A stretch of DNA of 64,000 bases from Sinotaia quadrata (Eukaryota > Mollusca > Gastropoda > Architaenioglossa > Viviparidae), in the NCBI GenBank assembly GCA_028829895.1, contig CM054183.1, positions 73,333,571 through 73,397,570 of the forward strand. The letters run 5' to 3'. The number at the start of each line of letters is the position of its first letter. Within the stretch, counting starts at the first letter, position 1. A program made the position numbers and the translations under genes. The notes under the pieces are model-generated. The model ran no database searches and was not told where the DNA came from. It worked only from the letters and a program-made list of their open reading frames with translations. Below are positions 37,025 to 50,975 of the stretch, piece after piece.

Positions 37025-37980
37025 GCATGACTATGTCTATAGTTTATTTCAGTTGTGTTTATGCAGCATTTTTGATAGATTGTCTAATCCAGATATTCAG
37101 TATATTCTGAAAGAAAACAACTTTATCCATGATAGGAAAACCATGGTAAATGACAGAGTATGTGAAATAAGAGGTTTAGCAGGTCTGTCTACCAGTAATA
37201 CCTTTATAAATAAGTTTATTTTTTATACTTTTATCAATATGTCCTATAACCTTAAGGAGTCAAAAAATTAAACTTTTAACTCAATGAGCAATAGAACATC
37301 CTTGCAAAATGTTAGTGTCTTCTGTAGTTATACGATACACTGAAGCTGTTTGTCCTTATCCACAAGAACAGATAAACATCAAGGGCATTCAGTCTTTGTG
37401 AGCATATTATAAATCTGTCTGATATATCTGGCTCTTCATGACTATTTATTTCTGCCTAATAACATAAGATATATAGTACATAAACCTGTGCATATTTTCT
37501 CCCAAAAAATTGCCAACCAGCAAACACAAAACATATATATTAGTTCATACTTAATGATGTTGCTGTGCAAGAAGAGTTGGAGTCAAAATATTCTCTGAAA
37601 TGGCCACACTGAAAACAAATATAGCTAGTCGTGATACTTAATGTCATCCAAAGAGAAAAAAACCACAAAAAAAAAGTAAGGAAAAGAATGCACTTTAGAA
37701 TGGAAACAGGAAAAGATCACAGAATTGGAAATAGGTAAAGAAATGAGTGAGATATATGACATCAACAAGAAATGCTGTAAATTACAAAGCCTTTCCCTAA
37801 AAATTAAATAATCGTTTACAAAGCAAAATTCATTACTAATTATCACACACAGGACAAGCTGCTAGATATATTCTTTTTATTTATCTTCCATTTCTCACAA
37901 ATGCACAATTGAGTTTGCAGAGAAATTGGTAAAATAAATTTGTGTCCGATATTTCTAAATTAAAAAATAATTCTACTTAC

Positions 37981-38148
37981 ATCAATTGAAAAAGAATCAA
38001 CAAAAACACCAATGCCTTTAGCAGATTTGTCTGAGACAAGGGCTGGACACCAAATCCAATAGAAGTATGCTCCATCACTACAGAATGCCAATGTGGTGCA
38101 AATACCATTTTCAAGCAGCCATTGTGGTTTAGAGAGCACTTTAATGAC
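37981..38148 (-). CDS. HECTD4: HECTD4-like exon 5 (residues 395-450)
   Basis: A 168-nt phase-0 exon (56 codons), with acceptor TTACCAG ending at 38149 and donor ATTGAT|GTAAGT. It encodes VIKVLSKPQWLLENGICTTL, then AFCSDGAYFYWIWCPALVSD and KSAKGIGVFVDSFSID. The aromatic SDGAYFYWIW segment again looks like a propeller strand. It carries a strong consensus donor. Confidence 0.9.
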
Positions 38149-38265
38149 CTGGTAACAGAATAAAAAATATTTTCAGATTAATAATAGTTTTAAATGTGAA
38201 TCTATATATGCATTTTAAGGTTGTATGTGTGTATGTGTGTGTGTGTGTGTGTGTGCATTTTTATG

Positions 38266-38379
38266 TTATAAATGCAACATGTATGCACTTTCAATAATAA
38301 ATATTTCTATATTATTAAATTATTATAAATGCAACATGTATGCACTTTCAATAATAAATATTTCTATATTATTAAATTA
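38266..38379 (+). repeat. 57-bp tandem duplication
   Basis: The unit TTATAAATGCAACATGTATG... ending ATTATTAAATTA occurs twice in direct succession, essentially identical, just after a TG microsatellite. Confidence 0.93.
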
Positions 38380-38848
38380 GATGCCTACAAATATCAGCTT
38401 ATATAACATTTACTCATCCACTTGAAGCAAGGGAAAAAAATCACAACATACTGACTGGATAACACCTCATGTATAAAATCATGTAATTTTTTTTTCAAGA
38501 TGACATGTAATGAGCAAACAGAAGACAGAAAATAATGGTGATAATGAAAACCTTTAGCATGGGTACCTTACAATTCTTATTTAGTGCACTAAGAACCTGC
38601 TAAGAAACTGAGAAATAAGCATACATGTGGTGGGGAATCAGTCAAGTATTATGACCAAAAAAAATTCAATGAGATCTCTTTGAATCTATCAATAAATAAA
38701 AGGCAATTTATAAAATCTCTGAAAATTGTATAACAGCTATGGATTCTGAACTCGGGATCATCAGTTGCTTGATTTTAATCTAAGATAGGTTAATATTTTA
38801 TTCTATTATTCCCAACTTTGTCATATACAAACTACAGCATTGATCATA

Positions 38849-40445
38849 TAGTCAAACCCGGATATGTCGATGGCCTAGGGGGTTGCCAAAAAGTGTTGAG
38901 ATAACTGATGATCGAAATTACTGAAAACCAATATGGTGCCAATATATTACAGAACTATAATATGCACTCAAAATTTCTTTATGTACATGATGTGCATTAA
39001 TGAATGAGAATGTACATGCACGTGTTTGGTGATTTTTTACACAACAGCGTTGCCGCGATTTATTTGATGACGCGATCAGCATGCTATAAAAATGTACATA
39101 CATGTACATTGTTTGCAAACAACAAAAGGCTTATGTGCACCAACTAACAGCAGAGATTTTACCAGTACATGTACAAGCCTTTCATTATATTCTCCAACAT
39201 TACAAACACAAAGATCGCTCACAAAATCACACAAAAAAATGAGGGGTGTACACTGTAGTTCGTTTTTACAAAAAAGCTAACCAGTGTCAAAATTAAATTC
39301 GCGAGTCATTTCACTCTGACACAGCTCTGGAAAGTATTGTATGCGCGGTTACTTCAAAAGTGGGCTAATTAACATAAAAGAGGTGTGAGCCAGTTGAGGG
39401 GCATCGATAACTAACATTTTCAAAAGACAGTGATGATTAGTCATGGGGATCTAGATAACTGATGTTAAGTGGTGATTTGGGCCCTCTTTTGTGCTCGAGA
39501 TACATGTACAGTACAAAGAAACAAACAAACAAAGAGACATTGTATTAGTGTTCAGCGACATAAAAGAATGAACATAATTAAGGAGAAAATACTACGACAA
39601 AGAGGGAATTTCGCCCACCATCGATTCTCGATACAAACCTTTCATTATACACGTATGCACCGTACATTATTCTACAACATTGCAAACACAAAGAATACTC
39701 ACAAAATCAAAACAAAAAAAACCTGCGGGTGTACGTGTAGTTCGTTTTTACAAGAAGCTAACCAGTATCAAAATTAAATTCGCGAGGCATTTTGTTTGTG
39801 TGTGTGTGTGTGTGTTTCGCTCACACTCACCCCAAGAGCCAAAATAGGCCTTTCATCTTCATGATGTTCTCGGTCTTGGCTTGCTTAAAGGGGATCCCCA
39901 CAGCCTTGTGGTGCATCTAAGATAGAGGGCAGGAGGAAGGGGGTGAAACAGGTTGCACCTATTAGGCACACACCCTCAACCGCTCTCCGTCGGTTGGGGG
40001 GGGTTAGGGCCAAAGCCGCCTCTGTAAAGTATTGTACATACGGATACTTCAAAAGTGGGATATCTAACATAAAAGAGCTGTGAGCCAGTTGAAGGGCAAC
40101 AGTGTGCCTATTTTGCCTGTGGCAAACATCTCGCCGGATGAGGAAAACAATGCCCTTCTAAGTTTAATCTGCAGGTTAACAAGCCATGGCCATTTATTGT
40201 TAGCGAGATGGTGAAGTGGCATCAATAACTAACATTTTCAAAAGCCAGCAATTAGTCATCACAGAGATCAAGATAACCGATGTTAAGTCGCGATTTTGGC
40301 ACTCTTGTGCCCAAGATATTAGGGTTTGGTGACATAAAAGAATCGACGTAACCGATGAGAAAATGCTAAGACAAAGAGGGAATTTGGTGGTTCCACTTCA
40401 AAAATGTCGAATTACTAGGGTTGGCGAGATAAGTGGGTTCGACTG
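38849..40445. mobile_element. Tigger/pogo-like element, family A, copy 2 with internal duplications
   Basis: TA-flanked. Left end TAGTCAAACCCGGATATGTC (first base changed from C); right end GAGATAAGTGGGTTCGACTG. It shares both ends with copy 1 but is longer (1.6 kb). Two internal blocks are each present twice: 39182-39313 with 39640-39795 (ACAAACACAAAG ... AAGCTAACCAGT), and 39327-39620 with 40021-40390 (AAAGTATTGTA ... AGACAAAGAGGGAATTT). A GC-rich piece at 39830-40020 looks like a separate insertion. No transposase frame remains. Confidence 0.82.
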
Positions 40446-43400
40446 TATTTAATATGTAATATTTTGATTACTTATGTGATATATAAGAGTACTTTCAATG
40501 ACAATAACTGTCATCTGATTCACTGTCTGTGTTTTGGAGCTCTGTAAATTATAAAAAGTTTGCAAATTTTGACATTTTATTACCAGAAGATGCTAAAAAA
40601 TTTATCTTTCACAAAGTCACCAATACTGCAATATTGTAGTACACAAGATTCAAATTCCAATAGAATCCTGAAGTAGTGAAGATAACTGCATATTTTTTTT
40701 TACATGCAAGTAGATAGCTCTTAAGTAAATCAAGACCTGCCCCCTGAAATAGGATACCAGAAATTTACACTTCTAACTCTAGTGACTTTGGAAAAAATAA
40801 CTGAAAAACATATCTCTCTAGGGATAAAACTTTTTCTCAAGGTTTGTAACCATTTTTAATTCTGTAGTTTGGTCAATTCTAAAAGATTTTTTGGGGTACA
40901 GCTATACTTTTATGAATAAATCAATATGGCTGATCAAGCAATACAGAAATTAGTCATAAATTCTATATCAAAAGATGATTTAGAAGAAATATGTAAACAA
41001 ATAATTAGAGAAGTACAATAACATCTTCAGGTGATGAATCAAGAACATGGTGTGAAAATAAAAATAGCAGTTTAGATAAATTCTTTAAATTTGTCAGAAA
41101 ATATATGGTATTTTATCATTTCTGAAGATTGAACGACAGCCAGAAATTTCACAATTCGGACCTCTTATATCTTCAAATTTGATACACCTTCTTATAAGGT
41201 AGGCTAACATTTTATTCAGTTATTTGTAATCATTATTATTTTAATGTTATTACTATTATTATTATGTCAATACTATTACTAACATTATATTATTTAAATT
41301 GTCTTTTTATATTTTTTCCTATACTGTATTTACTGTGTCTATTTTATTTTGATTCTCTATTACTTTTATTGTTAATAGTTAAACTGTATTAGTAAAATTA
41401 GTAAAACTCTGGTAGGGTGATACTCAAGCAGATTAAATGGATTCACTTCCTTTATCTACGGATTAATCTGAAAATGAGAACCAGAGACATTTCTATATGA
41501 GAATTTTACCAAAGATATTTTCTACTCGGTAAGTATCCTAACTTGGTGATCTGACTTTTTGGAAGCACTTATGTCTATGAAGAACTTTTTTTATGTTTGT
41601 TAAGTCAAAAACATTAAAATGAATAACACAGAACTCACTGAGACTATCAATATCTCACATACCCCTCTACAACAAAAGTAATGTGTATTGTTATGGAGAC
41701 ACAAGCACAATCTACTCATATTCAGGTAAATATGCCTAATTAAAGTTAATTTTTAGTGAAAATACTATCATAACAGTTTGAGTATCATCTCAACAAAATG
41801 ATGTGTTAATAATAGGTGTAATTAAGTTTGACAATGGAACAAACCCCATATAAATAATGTTAAAATGTGGAGTCATGTTTATAGGCAATTTTTTTAGTCT
41901 GGCTCAGCCCACAATCATCCACTTAACTACACTCGACCTTTGAACCTGAAAGAGATTGCACATGCCTGATCTAGGAAACCATTACTATATAGAGGTGCAC
42001 GAGTAATTTGAGGAATGCCATATTCTATTCTTAATGCAACTGTTTCCTTATTGGAATGATATTAATATTTAATCAATGGAGCTAAAATCATAACAAAACC
42101 ATGTCTACTTACTATTCAATGGCTGAAAATCATACAAGTGCATTAAGTAAGGACCAATAACTACACATTCAAGTGATGACTATTTTGAACTAACTAATCA
42201 TTGTTTTGGAAAGTGTGAGACAGTATTTTACCTTTATATATGCCATTGTACACTTCCCTATTTGGTCAGATTGGTTCTCTGGAACAACCAACATTGGAGT
42301 CCAGGACCACATGACTAGTTAAAATCTGTCATTTGCATCCAAAATGTGATTTGGAGGCAATGAAGAACCTGTAATTTTGCACTCCGCTGCTCTCAACACA
42401 TCTTTTTGGGTTTACCAGTGCTTAGTCTGCAGTAAAAAGGGTGTCTGTTAGATCAGATAATAGTGTAGAATCTGAACATTCCAATAGCAGTGATATTGGA
42501 AAAGGTTCAAGTTTACATGACTTTTGGCAGATTTCTTCATGACTGATCATAAAAAATAGATACTGGCTGAAATGTTGTGAACAATAGTTGTTGAAACTCT
42601 GTCTCTTGGCTGTAAGCAGATTGGATGCTGTCAAGTTGATTTTAAACAGTTTTCATCTTGTCATGGGCAAAATTTGTAAATTTGATTTGCTAGCCCTAGA
42701 TGCCAAGATTCTGATTTTAAATGTGGAAAATGTATATCTTGTCATTAAAAATTATGCTTACAGTTGGTATTTTTAATGATTCTTTGTATTGTATAAATGT
42801 GACCCTCCACCAGAGTTTGAGTCTTTATGTGCCATTTGTTGATTTTTAGTTATTGATACTATCTTACAGAGTTTTTATTGCTGCTTTAATGGCAATAAAT
42901 GCTTGAAGATCAGACTCTTGGATACTGAATTCTGATTACTTTTCAATAATATATGTGTTGAAAATTTGATTCAAGAAGAATGAGGTTTTTTGTCTTCTAT
43001 AAACCTACCCATGTAGTACCATGCATTCATCCTAATGAAAATTGGCACACTTATTCACCACGATGAAATTGATCCTTCACTGACAGATTGAAGAAAGACT
43101 TGGGATGTTTTCTTAAAGTAACTGGGACAAATTTGTCATTTTCTTAATACAAATACAATGCAACAAAGTAAAAGCAATTTCTGTTCATATATTTTTGTTG
43201 TAGTAAGCAATAAAGATGATGTCGATGATCTTATGAACATGAACTAGGATTTGATTGCTTCAAAATCACCTTTAACTTTAATCCAAAGATGTCTGCAACT
43301 GAAAATAATTGAAAACAAACCGCTTCTAATGTTTTTAAGGCTAGGATAACAACGCACTTAAGGCTGTGAGGTGGTGAGTTACTCTAGAGTGCTTACATCA

Positions 43401-43569
43401 AAGGATTTAAAGATACTGAAAAGAGTTCTCACATGCATTTCTAAGTTCTAACAAATAAATGATGAGATACTTAGATGATTGTCAAATTAACCAAGATTAT
43501 TTTTTATTTATAGCAAATTTTATTATGAATAAATATCTAAAGATCATGTTAAAAATGATAAAAACAAAC

Positions 43570-43714
43570 CTTAAGAGATCTTGGGTCTAGCAGCTGACAA
43601 AAACTGTTGTGGTTGGATTCCTGATCGTAGACTACAGGTCTCATTAGAAGAAGATGATTGCCATAAGCAACATGACCAGGTAAAATATCAAAATTTTTGG
43701 TGTACACATATCCT
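43570..43714 (-). CDS. HECTD4: HECTD4-like exon 4 (residues 346-394)
   Basis: A 145-nt exon, with acceptor TTTCAG ending at 43715 and donor CTTAAG|GTTTGT. It enters in phase 2, exits in phase 0, and completes an Arg codon with exon 3. It encodes GYVYTKNFDILPGHVAYGNH, then LLLMRPVVYDQESNHNSF and CQLLDPRSLK. The 'amount paid, then label' style (GxxLLLxRPV followed by a property of the last run) is what I associate with the HECTD4 N-terminal propeller-like region. Confidence 0.88.
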
Positions 43715-46700
43715 CTGAAACAGAATTTATTTTTTTTAATGAAATTATTAATAGAATTTAGAGTAAAATGTATACATGTAGGTGTCAAAATGAAATACCT
43801 TTATATCATGTATAATTTCAAAAGGAAAATACCTTAATCTTTCATCTTCATATCAAATGAAGACATCAAAATAACATTTGGTTTAACATAAAGATTACCT
43901 TATGTTCTGAGAATATATTCTGTGAGATCTTTGATTTGGTTGTTATTACCAATATAAAGTTTTAAGCTAATTATATTCTACCATGATAGTAAATTGTTTA
44001 AGTGAAATATATGCAAAACTATAATTTTGTATATAGGTACATGAATTTTAACTTATCAAAATTCTTATATTTTATAAGAAGCCTTGTGAAAATGACAAAT
44101 ACAATTTAATGCATAAAAGAATGTATTTTCAAATTTTCAAAGAATGTAGGTAAATAATTAATTAATCATTCATGATAGAATACTTTCCACCAAAATTCTT
44201 TAAAATTATTTTCTAATAATTCTCAGCTAGAACTTACTCTCCTGATGAAAAAATGTTTTTGAAATAAAAATCTAAAGTTTTACAAATATGCATGCCCACA
44301 CATGCACGCAACAGTTCCCCTGTCATTTCAAACAAAAAAATGTTCTGGGATATGCTGACATTATTATCCAAATTTAGTATTTATTTTATAGAAGTTGCTT
44401 TTATTTAAAAATATATATATACAAACAATTTATCTGAAATGAATTTTCTTTCTTGAAATGAGACATATTTACAGTCTGTGTACAGTTTTCTTGTGCTCTT
44501 TAATTATGCAAAACACAAATGATTTTTCAAACTTATGCTGCCTTACTTCCCACAACACATTTCTAATCTAAACAATCATCTGTAACAAGGCATCAACAAC
44601 TTCTTGGCTACAGTGATAACACCAATCAAGATGCCATTCTTTGTCAATTGTAGTACTGCCAGAGTGCTTGATCGATGATTTTCGATGGAGGATGAGTAGC
44701 GCACTTGCTGTGAATGGTAGTTTACCAGGTGATCCTTAAGGAAGTTAAGCTGCTGTGATGCACTGTTAATGATAAATCACACTCAGAAGTACACCAGCAA
44801 GAAGCAGGAGAAAGCCCTCTACTGAGGAATAGAGATCATACGGCCACATCATATGGAAGCCGTAAATTCACACAACCAATCTGTATTTTTCACTCACATA
44901 TTCAGATGCCTAGCTGGCTAGGCGATATAGACACAGACAAACAATTAAATGTGTCTGAAAATACAGTAAACTTACATGGTAATAAATTCAAATTAGGACT
45001 ATTATTATAATTATGAAACCATATTAAATAATTAATAATAATTAAGAAAAAATGGTGGTGGAATCATTTCGTTATAGTGTCTAACCAATGACCTACACTA
45101 AAGACCAAGAGGTTTGTTGTCCCCAGTGCATATGCATATGCAGGTGGTGCACAAAACCCAATCAAATAGCTTTTCATAATTTCAGCAGCTTAATTGACTG
45201 GAATGATATGTGTATATTATATACAACATATATTATTGTTCAATTTTAAAACCTTGGACAATTTCTAATATAAAAATAGATTATTCTAGTTAGACTGTTA
45301 AAAAACAGGCATTTATTCAGAATTCTGATTTTCTTTTTAAAATTGTAACTAATTTGGAAAAGGCATTTTTAAAACACAGACACTGTTTTGTATTCATTGT
45401 CATTTTCATATAGTTTTGTAATATTATCAGTTCAGAGGTAAATTTGTTCTTTAAAATAGACTGAGAGATAACTGTCATCATAAAATAATGATACAAAGCC
45501 AATCACCAGACTTGCAAAAATAAAAATTTGTGAATTTATAAATATGAGCCAAATTATAAAATAAAATGCTTATTTCATTATGGCATCAGTATTTATCTAT
45601 TAAAGAGAGTGAATCAACATAAGTAAATCACAAATGGTCCTAAGTTGTTGGCTCAAGAGACCTTTTTAATGAAAGCATTTGGGGAACACAATGTCTTTCA
45701 AGTCTAATCATTATCATCATTTTCACAATGAATCAAATCACGACTCCCATCTTCAAAACACTGGTGATTCTAACAAATGGTTGAAATATGATAATAAATG
45801 ACAGAATGTGTTTTCTGATTTTATTTTTCTGAAACTTTTGGCTGACATCTAACAGACTTTAATTTTGTTTAATAATTCAAATACCTTTTTATATCTATGA
45901 TTTATGCATATAGAATACCCAGAATACAGTTTTTAAGATTTTTTAAATATGTAAATTTCTATTATAAAAATACTAAAATAAATAAAAAGTTAGAGATATC
46001 TGTCTTTAGATAAATGGATTTCATCCTATTAATCATTTTAATAACAGGTGAACCCTGTGTTATGTACGGTTTCCAAAATGTGACCATATATCCTTTTTAA
46101 TTTTCTTTGTAAATAAAAAGTGTACAATAAAATGAAAATAATGTAAATTAATATAAGAATTATGATTAAATACATATTATCTTATATATTTAGAAAGAGT
46201 ATAGTTTGCTGATCATTTTGATATGTAAATCAACTCTGTATGATGTATAGTTTCAGAGATATGACAGTTTGCTTGTTTATGTTTCCTGTATTAAACTTCA
46301 CTAATGCTTTTTTTGGTTAAAATTTGCTGAAACAGTCATTTTCATTTCCAATAATTTTCATATTTTCTTAGCAATGCCTTTGGGTGTATTTGTTCATCAG
46401 TTGTTTAGTCTATGATGCCATGAATGTTCCTGTTTGTTGCACTTTGCAAGCAATTTTATGAAACGAAAACCTGTTTTCCATAGCAATTTATAATAAACTG
46501 ATAAATCAATTTTGCATTATATCAATTTTCTCTTGTTGTATGTGACTATGTTTATTAGAATTGTTTAACTGTTTTTCATTATGGTTTATATTTTACTTGT
46601 AATGAACTTGGAAAATCACACATTTGTTATGTCTAAAAAATGTTGACCATAAATGACAACACTAAATTAGTGATATCATCATAATTGTTTACAATCTTAT

Positions 46701-48346
46701 TTCATCAGAACTCACATTTTGAGCATAAAAGATTTGTACAATATGAACAGAAAAAAATGAATGGGACTACCTAATATAATGTGCATTTGTATTTTGTTTC
46801 TAATATCAATGATTTACAGAACAAATTAAAATTAGCTACTCTACAGAATGGAAAGTTTAAGGAAGATTTCTTTTTAAAGCAGAAAGTAAAATACTTAATA
46901 CTGTCTGGTAGGACAGGTTATTGGTAGGACAGGTTATTTCTATATTTGCAGTTGCACTCTTAAACAGGGAGATTTTACTGAAATATAAACAATACGGATT
47001 TGGGTTTTGCATATTGCTCTTATAATTCTATTGAACTTTAAAGCCAGACAAAAGTTAAATGAATTTATTATCTTGAGGGATTATAACAAGAAACTTAAGC
47101 ATAACTTGTTAATGTGCTGATAGTATATTAAGACTGAAACTGATAATTTTTTTCCTAAATGACTGAAAAGAAGATAAGTTTCTCTGTGTAATCCATAATT
47201 TATATACAAATTTAATTATATTAAATTTAAAAGTTGTGAATTATATTTTATTTATTAATTTTATACTGTAGTAAATGTTATTATTTTCATAATTATTTCC
47301 TTTTTAAGAAATGTTGTGTGAGCTGATTACTTTATTTATATATTTTATTAAGCTGTAACTGTAGTATCATTCTTTTAATATTTATTCATAACTCACGACA
47401 AATTTTTAAAGTATACATTAAATCAAATTGATAATAAACACACTAAGAGAATATGACTAAAGTAAAAATCCCAGCACTACCTTTTAAAAAAAAAATTGAT
47501 GATTATATTGCAAAAGTTAGCAGTTTTCGGCAGAGTAAACTATATACATTTACATTTTAAGTAATATAAATCTATTTTCTAACCATTCAAATGTTATAGT
47601 TTTATCAGAAAGGTTAATCATGATTCTTCATAAATGTTTCTATTGATACTGATTTACAAATTGTGTGGTCAATGTGGGTTGTTTAAGCATCTGAATGTAT
47701 CCTGAAGAATTGTTTTCACTTTCATCAGACTCAAATCAATAAGGAGTAATCTTTGTTTATAAGAGATTGGAGATATCTTCTCTCTGGTAATTTATTATTG
47801 CCTATACTTTTGTGCTGCTCATCCTGTCTTTGTTTTGTTCCTTTGATGTCACAAGCCTATATGTTTCCAAAGACGCCCAAAACCTTATGTTCGGCTAAGT
47901 CCATAAAATAAAAAATATAGTTTAATTCACAAATTGTATTTATTGCTCCTTCATAACAGAATTTTATCAAAATAATAATGTAGTTTTAAAAGTTTACGCG
48001 CAAACTCTTTGGCAGCAATACTTAGAATTTAATAATTTATTTTAATGAAAATTCATCAAGATTTTATTTAAATATTTAAATCCAACTATTGCTCAATTAA
48101 AAATTGAAATGGCTTCATTCCTGACTTACTCTCCCAGATTATAATATTAGTAAGAAGTTTTTGCACATGAAATGAATAACTGGAATTTCAATCTAAAGTC
48201 AGTTGTCCATAATAATTAAGGAAAAATAACAAATAGGAAAAATCAAGTCTATATACTGTTTTCTACATCTACTAATAGTATACAAATGCTACTGCAATTT
48301 ATAATATTTTCAAAGATTCTTAGCTAAAAGTATAAAGCTGACACAC
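43715..48346. other. Intron 3
   Basis: AT-rich. A 17-bp duplication (GGTAGGACAGGTTATT) lies at about 46908-46938, and a single Tigger-like end (CAGGTGAACCCTGTGTTATG) at 46046. I see no gene. Confidence 0.45.
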
Positions 48347-48455
48347 CTGAGAGTACCATGAAGACCGGTACCAATCTTAGCCATTCCTGGCCCAATACTG
48401 GTGCTGATAAAAAGGTATGATCCATCAGTAGTCAAGCTGCGCCCAAACTCACCAT
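48347..48455 (-). CDS. HECTD4: HECTD4-like exon 3 (residues 310-346)
   Basis: A 109-nt exon, with acceptor CTTAG ending at 48456 and donor CTCAG|GTGTGT. It enters in phase 1 and leaves in phase 2. It encodes DGEFGRSLTTDGSYLFISTS followed by IGPGMAKIGTGLHGTLR. The TTDGSYLFI pattern resembles a beta-propeller blade strand, which is an inference. It is too short to be found as a long open frame and was placed by splice phase and peptide continuity. Confidence 0.85.
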
Positions 48456-49263
48456 CTAAGAACACGTATATTTATTTCAATATTTAGAGTTAAGAAAGAA
48501 TATTTGTATATAATATATACTGATACATAGATTGTTAATCAAAGTTGTCTTTATCAATGTTAATTTAAATAGTCAAAATAAATCTTCAGTAATAAAAAAT
48601 ACTTTCAAATACTAACATAGTAATAATACTTCCCTTTTCAAGCTAAATTTAATACAAGAATTACTGTTCAAAGTAACAAATTCTATAAAAAAAATATAAC
48701 ATAAAAAACACAAATTTAAAAGTATACGTCAAAACAGTCAGTATGCTATTATTGGGCACAAACAAACTCCAAAATTTATGAAAAAACCCACAACCAAGAG
48801 ATTAATAGAGTACAACAGTGATGAATGAGTCAAGTGATCTTTTCTGAAGTGTAAAAATAAGTTAAATGAATACTCCTCCTTTTCTAAATTTATGTTTTAG
48901 TATTTGTTTAAATTTTTCCATTTTGCTGGAGAATGGGGAACTCTGTAAATTCTGTTAAAAAAATATTCTGTGATGAATTTCACACAAAAAATAAAACTTA
49001 TATTTGTGTGAGCATGAAACTGATTAACATACGGAGTGCAAAAAAAGAGAATAAATATAGTACACAATTTAGTTACAAATAAAGAAACATAAAAATCTCA
49101 AGTTGTGAGAAAAGCAATTTTACTAAAAATAACTTTTTTTGTTTCTGATAATAAAGTATATGCATATATATATATAATTCTTTGGGCAATTGTACCATTA
49201 TGTGACATGAAGTGCAAAAAATATAGTGGATTAAATCAAATTATTTACATGTTAAAATTTATA

Positions 49264-49671
49264 ACAGGGCCTAATGCACACATAAAAAAAGATAAAAATT
49301 ATAAATTGTTGATTTTATAGGGGTTTGAAATATGTAAAAAGCATGTTTCTGTTGAAAACTTATAAAGTAAGGTTGAGATATATTTTACCAGAATTTTTTT
49401 TAATTAAGCAAATATAATTATCTTATTAAAATAAATATATTTTCTTCATTAACTTAATCTGGATACATACTTATTTAAAATAGGGTAGAAAATTGTAAGT
49501 TTATAATGTGGAAACCTTATTGCCTCCCAGTTACAAAATTATCAACCATCATAAAATAAGCTCTATTTTTCTCACCTAAACACAAAATGGGTTAAGTTAT
49601 TATGCTATGAAGAAAATGTCAAGTAATAAACAAAATGTCTATTTAAATATGCTGGGTTTTTTTAAATATAT
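49264..49671 (+). repeat. Dispersed repeat family X, copy 1
   Basis: It begins ACAGGGCCTAATGCACACAT and includes AGATAAAAATTATAAA, ATGTTTCTGTTGAAAACTTA, CTCCCAGTTACAAAATTATC and TATTTAAATATGCT. The same ordered blocks recur at 50117 and 63374 in the same orientation. There is no coding content and the ends are not defined. Confidence 0.8.
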
Positions 49672-50116
49672 TATAAGCCTAATCATGAAGTTTGTATTTG
49701 GGAATGCAATTATAGGTTTTTCTACCCTTACAAGCTAAGGTTTAAAACATACAGCTATGTGAAACTTTAAATGCAAAAGAAACCGCATAGATATATCACA
49801 AATATGTAAGCTTTTTACAAATATGTAAGCCCTTTTACAATGAATATGATTCCGAAAATATTCCCACCTTTACTGTTGCAAAAGTGTGGTCTTAATAGAA
49901 ACAAAAGTTATTTCACACTTAAAGTTAAACTCATCACACCAAGACAAAATGACATGAATTTCTAGAATATGGTGGTTTTAAAAAATGTCAGAAGTAGTCT
50001 GCAATATTATCATTATTTTATATATACAAATGTATGAAGTTCTTTGTAATGTGCAAAAGAGGAAATGAAGTCAAATTAATTTTCTTAAATCTAAGTATTT
50101 TACATGTTAAGGTCTA

Positions 50117-50298
50117 CACAGGACCAAATGCTCACATATAAACCTAAGAAAAGATAAAAATTATAAAAATGTCGATATTATAGAAGTTTGAAATACATAA
50201 AAACCATATGTTTCTGTTGAAAACTTAGAAAGTAAAGTTGAGATGTATTTTACCATAATTTTATTTTTAAAAGCAATATAATTATTTCATTACATACC
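50117..50298 (+). repeat. Dispersed repeat family X, copy 2 (5' part only)
   Basis: It shares GACCAAATGCTCACATATAA, CCTAAGAAAAGATAAAAATT, ATGTTTCTGTTGAAAACTTA and GAGATGTATTTTACCA with the copies at 49264 and 63374, and stops where those continue. Confidence 0.8.
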
Positions 50299-50554
50299 TA
50301 ATCACACTATTATTTCTGAATACAACAAATAAATTTGTTAAAAGCATTATTGTATGAATATTTATTGCATCAATTGTTTAAATAGCACATGGTGTTTATG
50401 TATGACCTGTCAATATTCAGTAAACGAATAAAAGTTTTGGAGCCAATTTATGTAGAAAGGAAGTGTGACCCAAAAATGTCTTTGAAAAATATTATTTCTT
50501 CATAAAATTTTTTGTTTCAAGATAAAAGGGATCTAGACTGTTGCTTTAATATAT

Positions 50555-50975
50555 TATCACTTCTAAGAAAACCTTGATATGGTAAGTTTTTCTGATTACT
50601 TATAACAATAAAAGTTAAAGAAAATAGCTAAATGTAAGCATATCACATAAGTGGCTTCATTTTCTCTGGATGAGTGTACCACACAGGATGGGTCCATTTG
50701 AAATGTGTTGTCTTAAAAATAAAGTGTGAAAGATCATATGTTTATATTTTATATATTCTGAATTAATGTGAGAGATACATAAGATAGTTGCATGAATGTG
50801 TATTTTTTATTTATTCTGTCATTATTTGTAATATAAATTTATTCTGAACTGAAAAATGGCATCTTTTTTTTAGTTTTTATGACATGCAAACATAGAACCA
50901 TTTTCTTTAATTTTCATTGTTATAAACAATCCAACAAACTTACTGTATCAAGGTTTTCTTAGAAGTGATAATATA
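50555..50975. mobile_element. Possible MITE with inverted ends
   Basis: The left stretch AATATATTATCACTTCTAAG plus AAAACCTTGATA (50550-50579) is the reverse complement of TATCAAGGTTTTCTTAGAAG plus TGATAATATATT (50945-50977). The arms are about 31 bases and almost perfect, and enclose about 360 bases without coding potential. The family is unknown. Confidence 0.7.

Larger units (their letters stand above)
31085..37980. other. Intron 5
   Basis: It holds a possible eroded hAT repeat at about 31465-31790 (CAGTAATTGCCAAAGTGTG and, inverted, GTTGCTTCCCAACTTTTGG), a more GC-rich unassigned stretch at 32280-33760, a deleted MULE (33971-36309) and an unassigned minus-strand open frame (36758-37024). 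37270-37980 shows nothing. Confidence 0.5.
38149..43569. other. Intron 4
   Basis: It contains a (TG)n run at 38226-38256, a 57-bp tandem duplication (38266-38379) and a Tigger-like element (38849-40445). 40450-43569 shows no assigned feature. Confidence 0.5.
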
